DNA from: Rhodosporidiobolus odoratus
Taxonomy: Eukaryota > Basidiomycota > Microbotryomycetes > Sporidiobolales > Sporidiobolaceae
DNA length: 64,000 nt
NCBI GenBank assembly: GCA_034387635.1
Contig: JAOANU010000006.1
Location: 372,001-436,000, forward strand
Direction of reading: 5' to 3'
A program made the translations under genes and the position numbers. This document shows, in pieces, positions 56,801-64,000 of the stretch. Positions within the stretch are counted from its first letter, which is position 1, and every line of letters starts with the position of its first letter. A model generated the notes under the pieces. It did not search any database. It saw nothing but the letters and a program-made list of their open reading frames with translations, and was not told the DNA's origin.

Positions 56801-57395
56801 TAAGGGCTGGACGAAGCTTGCGAAGCGGTACATCAAGGAGCGAACAGGTGCGGAAGACGGTCGACGCGCAGGGAAAAAAGAAACGCTTACCTTGAAGCAA
56901 AGCCTCGGACAGATCGGGGGAGGACGAGCGAGGAGTGATGTAAGCCTCCATGGTCTTGCTGTCCAGGACAATGCCGTCGACCGACTCGGTCAATTTCGCC
57001 ATAGCCTTCTTGCGAAGCGATTCCGGCAGGCGTGGGTTGATCACTGCCGAGAGTAGGTGGGCGGCGGGGGCGTGCTGAAGCGTTTCCCAGCTGTCGTAGG
57101 CGCTCGACAGCTGAGGAGTGAGAAGAAAGCGGCTTGAGCGAGGAAGGGTCGATTCGTCGTGAACGGCTTGGGGCTTGTCCGCTGGCCGGGAAAGCGTAGA
57201 CGTCGTCGTTTTCTGCGTACTTCGTGTCTTCCTGCATGTTTGTTGGATCGCGTGAGAGGTGGAAGAAAGATGAATGAAGGAGCGACGCACGAGTTCAGGA
57301 GGAACGGCTGCGAGGTGCTGCAGTCGCAATTACCGGTCGACAACTGCAGCGACGCGGCTGAGCGAGAGACCAGCTTCTTTTGATTGCTGGTACAT
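53873..57395 (-). CDS. Uncharacterised 861-residue protein with apparent GC-AG introns
   Basis: Twelve exons (57395-57334, 57231-56891, 56772-56674, 56615-56251, 56191-55653, 55534-55161, 55094-55056, 54913-54783, 54687-54570, 54504-54362, 54335-54006, 53917-53873). I do not recognise the family. The N-terminal half is Ser/acidic low complexity with HAPAAHLLSAVINPRLPESL. The middle has helical MSFTAAYEIIRSLGPKLEGL and FELPD-type segment LFDELPDVDSISRSKRY. The C-terminal half contains LNTLLRHPSYSALFSYWRSE, WPVYIQWWSGISSDF and KAIHFIYYLELALHDAHDL, resembling a soluble helical scaffold. Two introns begin with GC (55160 and 55055), and exon 5 carries an exact 19-bp duplication. The 3' end is inferred; 53403 is the alternative stop. 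Confidence 0.55.
55663..55700. repeat. Exact 19-bp tandem duplication in an exon
   Basis: A 19-base unit starting CGAGCAGGCC occurs at 55663-55681 and again, identical, at 55682-55700, inside exon 5 of the uncharacterised gene. The unit is not a multiple of three, so it changes frame. In the model used here the following GTATAA donor restores the frame to exon 6. Confidence 0.95.
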
Positions 57396-57654
57396 CTGTG
57401 AGCTACACGATGAACCGGAAGCTCTGGCAGGAACGAGGAAAAAGCACAAATCGCTACCGCTTTCGAAGTGAGGAGAGGCGAAAAGACAAGCGAGACGGCA
57501 AGCCCCGAGCAGGAGTACGACAGTATGTACAGGGCGAAGAGGACTTGCCGTTGATATGCGCAACGCAGCGAGGTCGGGCGTGAGAAGGAACGGAGAAAGG
57601 AGAAGAAAACGGCAGGGAAAGAAAAACCGACTATTTGTACTTCGCGCTCAGCGT

Positions 57655-59786
<2,132 letters not shown>

Positions 59787-60282
59787 GATGCTTATGTGTG
59801 ACAGATAGTCTGATAACTCAAGCGTGAACAGCAGCCAGACGAGATACGCCGACGTCGGTTGCCTTTACAGTAATGCATCTCGCATCCGAAAGTGGAGGCG
59901 CGAAGCCGCTTACCAACCTGTCATTTCTCGAGCCGCCTGATGACAGCACCCGGTCAGTGTCAAAGCCCAGGCGCTCTGACTCGCAGCCAGAAAGGCCCGA
60001 CTTGCTTTCAGCATTCAAAACCACAAAGAGACTTTTCAACGGGTGAATTTGTATTCAGCAGCAGCGGCACAGCAAACAACCTGAAAGAAAAAGGAACCGG
60101 GAGAGGAAGAAGAGGGAGAAAACAACGGGGCGGGCCGGCGAGAGATGGTGGAAGAGAGGTGGTGGAAGGACAAGGTGAATATGATGGAGGAGGGGTGCGG
60201 TGAAGGAAACGAGGCGCGGGGATTTTTACGCAACATGGGACGGCACGACGAGAAGAGCAAACACAGGAGGGGGAGTGTTCGC
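59787..60282. other. Promoter of the alcohol dehydrogenase gene
   Basis: About 500 bases between tandem minus-strand genes, also holding the actin 3' flank. No gene is seen; purine-rich on the plus strand at 60070-60200. Confidence 0.5.
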
Positions 60283-62386
<2,104 letters not shown>

Positions 62387-63168
62387 GGTAGCTATTTGAG
62401 AGTAGGGTTGAAGGGTTTAGATGAGGAGAGAGAGTGGGAGAAAGGGGGAGAGTTGATCACACGCTGTCGTGGCGGATTCAGAGGAAACTCGAGTCGACTC
62501 TACAGTACCTTTCCATTCTTCCCCGTTTCTACCTCATCTCTGGACTGGGTAGATTGTAACTGCGCTCTCTTGGCTACACACTGCGGGTCTCGTCTAGTCT
62601 GCCGGTCTCGCTTGTCCGCTGTTGCCTTCAAACGCCCGCAATCGCCCTCAACAGGCCGCGTCCCCCAAACGGCACCTCCCTTTTTCGCAGCCACCCAAGA
62701 GAAGCTCCAGCCTTCGTACGCAGCTCCGACATGCCTCATGGCTCGCTGCACAGCCCATGACCGCGCTCGCAAAGGCATGCACGCGCGCTGCGGACGGAAA
62801 GTGCTCATTCAAAGTGACTACCACCCCCAGAAGCCGCCTGACCCGATCGAGCGATACAGAGATGGAACTGGTAAGCTCGAGATACACTCTGCAGAGCCAC
62901 TGAACGTTGTGAAAGCGCCGGTTGACCACCTCGACTCTGCCTCTGCTGGTCTCGCACTCTCTCTCCCCCCACCTCCGCGCTATACGCAAGCTTGTACGAC
63001 TGCCTGACTGCTCTTCTGTGCTCTGTCTGTATCACTCACATACCCTTGTTGGTCCATCGCCTGCCCTGCGCCAGTGTAGAGCGCATCAATCCTCTGCCGG
63101 CACACGCGACCTCATCCGCCTAGCACAGCCAGTACAGCGACACAAGCAACCTTGTACATACGCACAAG
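62387..63168. other. Divergent promoter region of actin and the downstream gene
   Basis: About 780 bases between divergent starts. Frames here (for example 62396-63007) are non-ATG or antisense. No TATA box is obvious at the expected distance. The actin side probably includes a long 5' UTR. Confidence 0.5.
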
Positions 63169-64000
63169 ATGTCCGACTATCGCTCCTACCCGCCCCCAGG
63201 CCGGCGCGGCTCTCGTGGTGGAGACCCTTACTTCGACGCACCTTTAGGAGGTGGTGGAGGTGGTGGACCTCCCAGCAACGGCCGCCCTTACCCACCTTAC
63301 GACCTGCCTCCTCCTCCCCGAGACTCGAGGCCGATGGACGACTACTACGACCGTCCGCCCCGCGATGGGCGTGACAGGCGAGGCCCTCCAGAGAGAGACG
63401 ACCGTCGAGCAAGTCGGGGCGGCAGGGGCGGTTACTACGATGGAGCTGCGGACAGGAGGATGTCGAGGGGCTACGAAGGCGGCGAAAGGGACGACATGAT
63501 GAGGAGTCCGGAGTACGAAAGAGGTGGAGGTGCGTTGAGGTTGACTTTGGCTATTCATCCGCTATTTCTGCAATATACGGAAAGCTGATGATCGTCGCCT
63601 TCGACAAACTTTCCCAGGTCGCCCGAAACGCCGTCGTTCGCCTTCTCCCGGTGGCAGGCGCGACGACTTTTACGACCGCGCGCCTCTTCCTGTGGGACGT
63701 GGCGATCTCGACCCTCGCGATATCGGTGGGTTTCTGCTGGTACTTTCCTCATCGATCTTTGCGCTGACTCCGCATTCGTGCTGCAGCATCACCTGGTCCT
63801 CCCCGCCATTTCCACGGTGATGACAGGAGGGGAGGCTACAAACCTCGCCGGTCTGGTCCTCGCGGGTCAGATGCCTACGATCAGCGAGGCGGGCCGGGCT
63901 ACGATCAGTATGATCGACCTCCGTCACATCAAGCGCCGCCGTACGCACAATCTTACTTCTCTTTCTCTTCTTTTCCAAGCCTAAACCCTGTTCGGTTCCT
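63169..64000 (+). CDS. Arg/Gly/Tyr/Pro-rich protein, N-terminal part (3' end beyond window)
   Basis: Exons 63169-63529, 63618-63725 and 63787-63940 are seen; a GTACGC donor at 63941 opens an intron that runs to or beyond the window edge. The visible 207 residues are low-complexity, rich in Arg, Gly, Asp, Tyr and Pro, with DRRGPPERDDRRASRGGRGG and a basic RPKRRRSPSPGGRRDDF motif. Such a composition is typical of RNA-binding or nuclear proteins; the KRRRSP stretch recalls the N-terminus of Ars2/Serrate-type proteins, but the zinc finger that would prove this is not in view. Confidence 0.55.

Overview
The window is nuclear DNA of a basidiomycete fungus, most likely a red yeast of the Sporidiobolales (Rhodotorula/Rhodosporidium/Sporobolomyces type). 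The evidence is intron-dense genes (up to 12 exons here), short introns of about 45-180 nt, a strong preference for 5' splice sites of the form GTGCGY, GTACGY or GTAAGY, high GC, and fungus-specific families (Zn2Cys6 and AreB-like GATA factors, PalI/Rim9, AIM6-like, Srf1-like, Sls1-like). No CRISPR, prokaryotic operon, rRNA, tRNA or intact transposon was seen. Gene models were spliced by hand; all multi-exon models quoted with a protein length close to a whole number of codons, and the actin model gives exactly 375 residues. || LAYOUT. 0-9.5 kb: fumarase (-), SET protein (-), MYND zinc-finger protein (-), PalI/Rim9-like pH sensor (+), a small orphan gene (+), and a PIG-Y-like GPI anchor subunit (-). 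10-19 kb: a kinase-like protein (-), a second MYND gene carrying two frameshifts (-), a PUB-domain protein (+), a Srf1-like membrane protein (-), an unresolved 1.2 kb stretch, and an F-box protein (+). 19-31 kb: a 12-exon Zn2Cys6 transcription factor (-), a 1296-residue protein joining a DUF7923-like domain to six winged-helix-like repeats (-), and a four-helix membrane protein with a 40-bp poly-C tract in its first intron (+). 31-44 kb: mitochondrial ribosomal protein bL17m (-), an Sls1-like mitochondrial protein (+), an AreB/Gzf3-like GATA factor (+), an AIM6-like protein (-) and branched-chain aminotransferase (-). 44-54 kb: a second Zn2Cys6 factor (+), cohesin acetyltransferase Eco1 (-), Rev7 (-), and an FYR-domain chromatin protein (+). 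54-64 kb: an uncharacterised 861-residue protein (-), class III alcohol dehydrogenase (-), actin (-), and the 5' part of an Arg/Gly/Tyr/Pro-rich protein cut by the window edge (+). || HOW IT FITS. This is an ordinary gene-dense chromosomal segment, not an island or cluster. Functional themes are mitochondria (fumarase, bL17m, Sls1-like, BCAT), genome maintenance (Eco1 and Rev7 in tandem) and gene regulation (two Zn2Cys6 factors, GATA, SET, FYR). The most notable points are alternative first exons that would give mitochondrial and cytosolic fumarase, the six-repeat DUF7923-like fusion, a 12-nt microexon in the alcohol dehydrogenase, apparent GC-AG introns next to an exact 19-bp coding duplication in the uncharacterised gene, and the frameshifted MYND gene.
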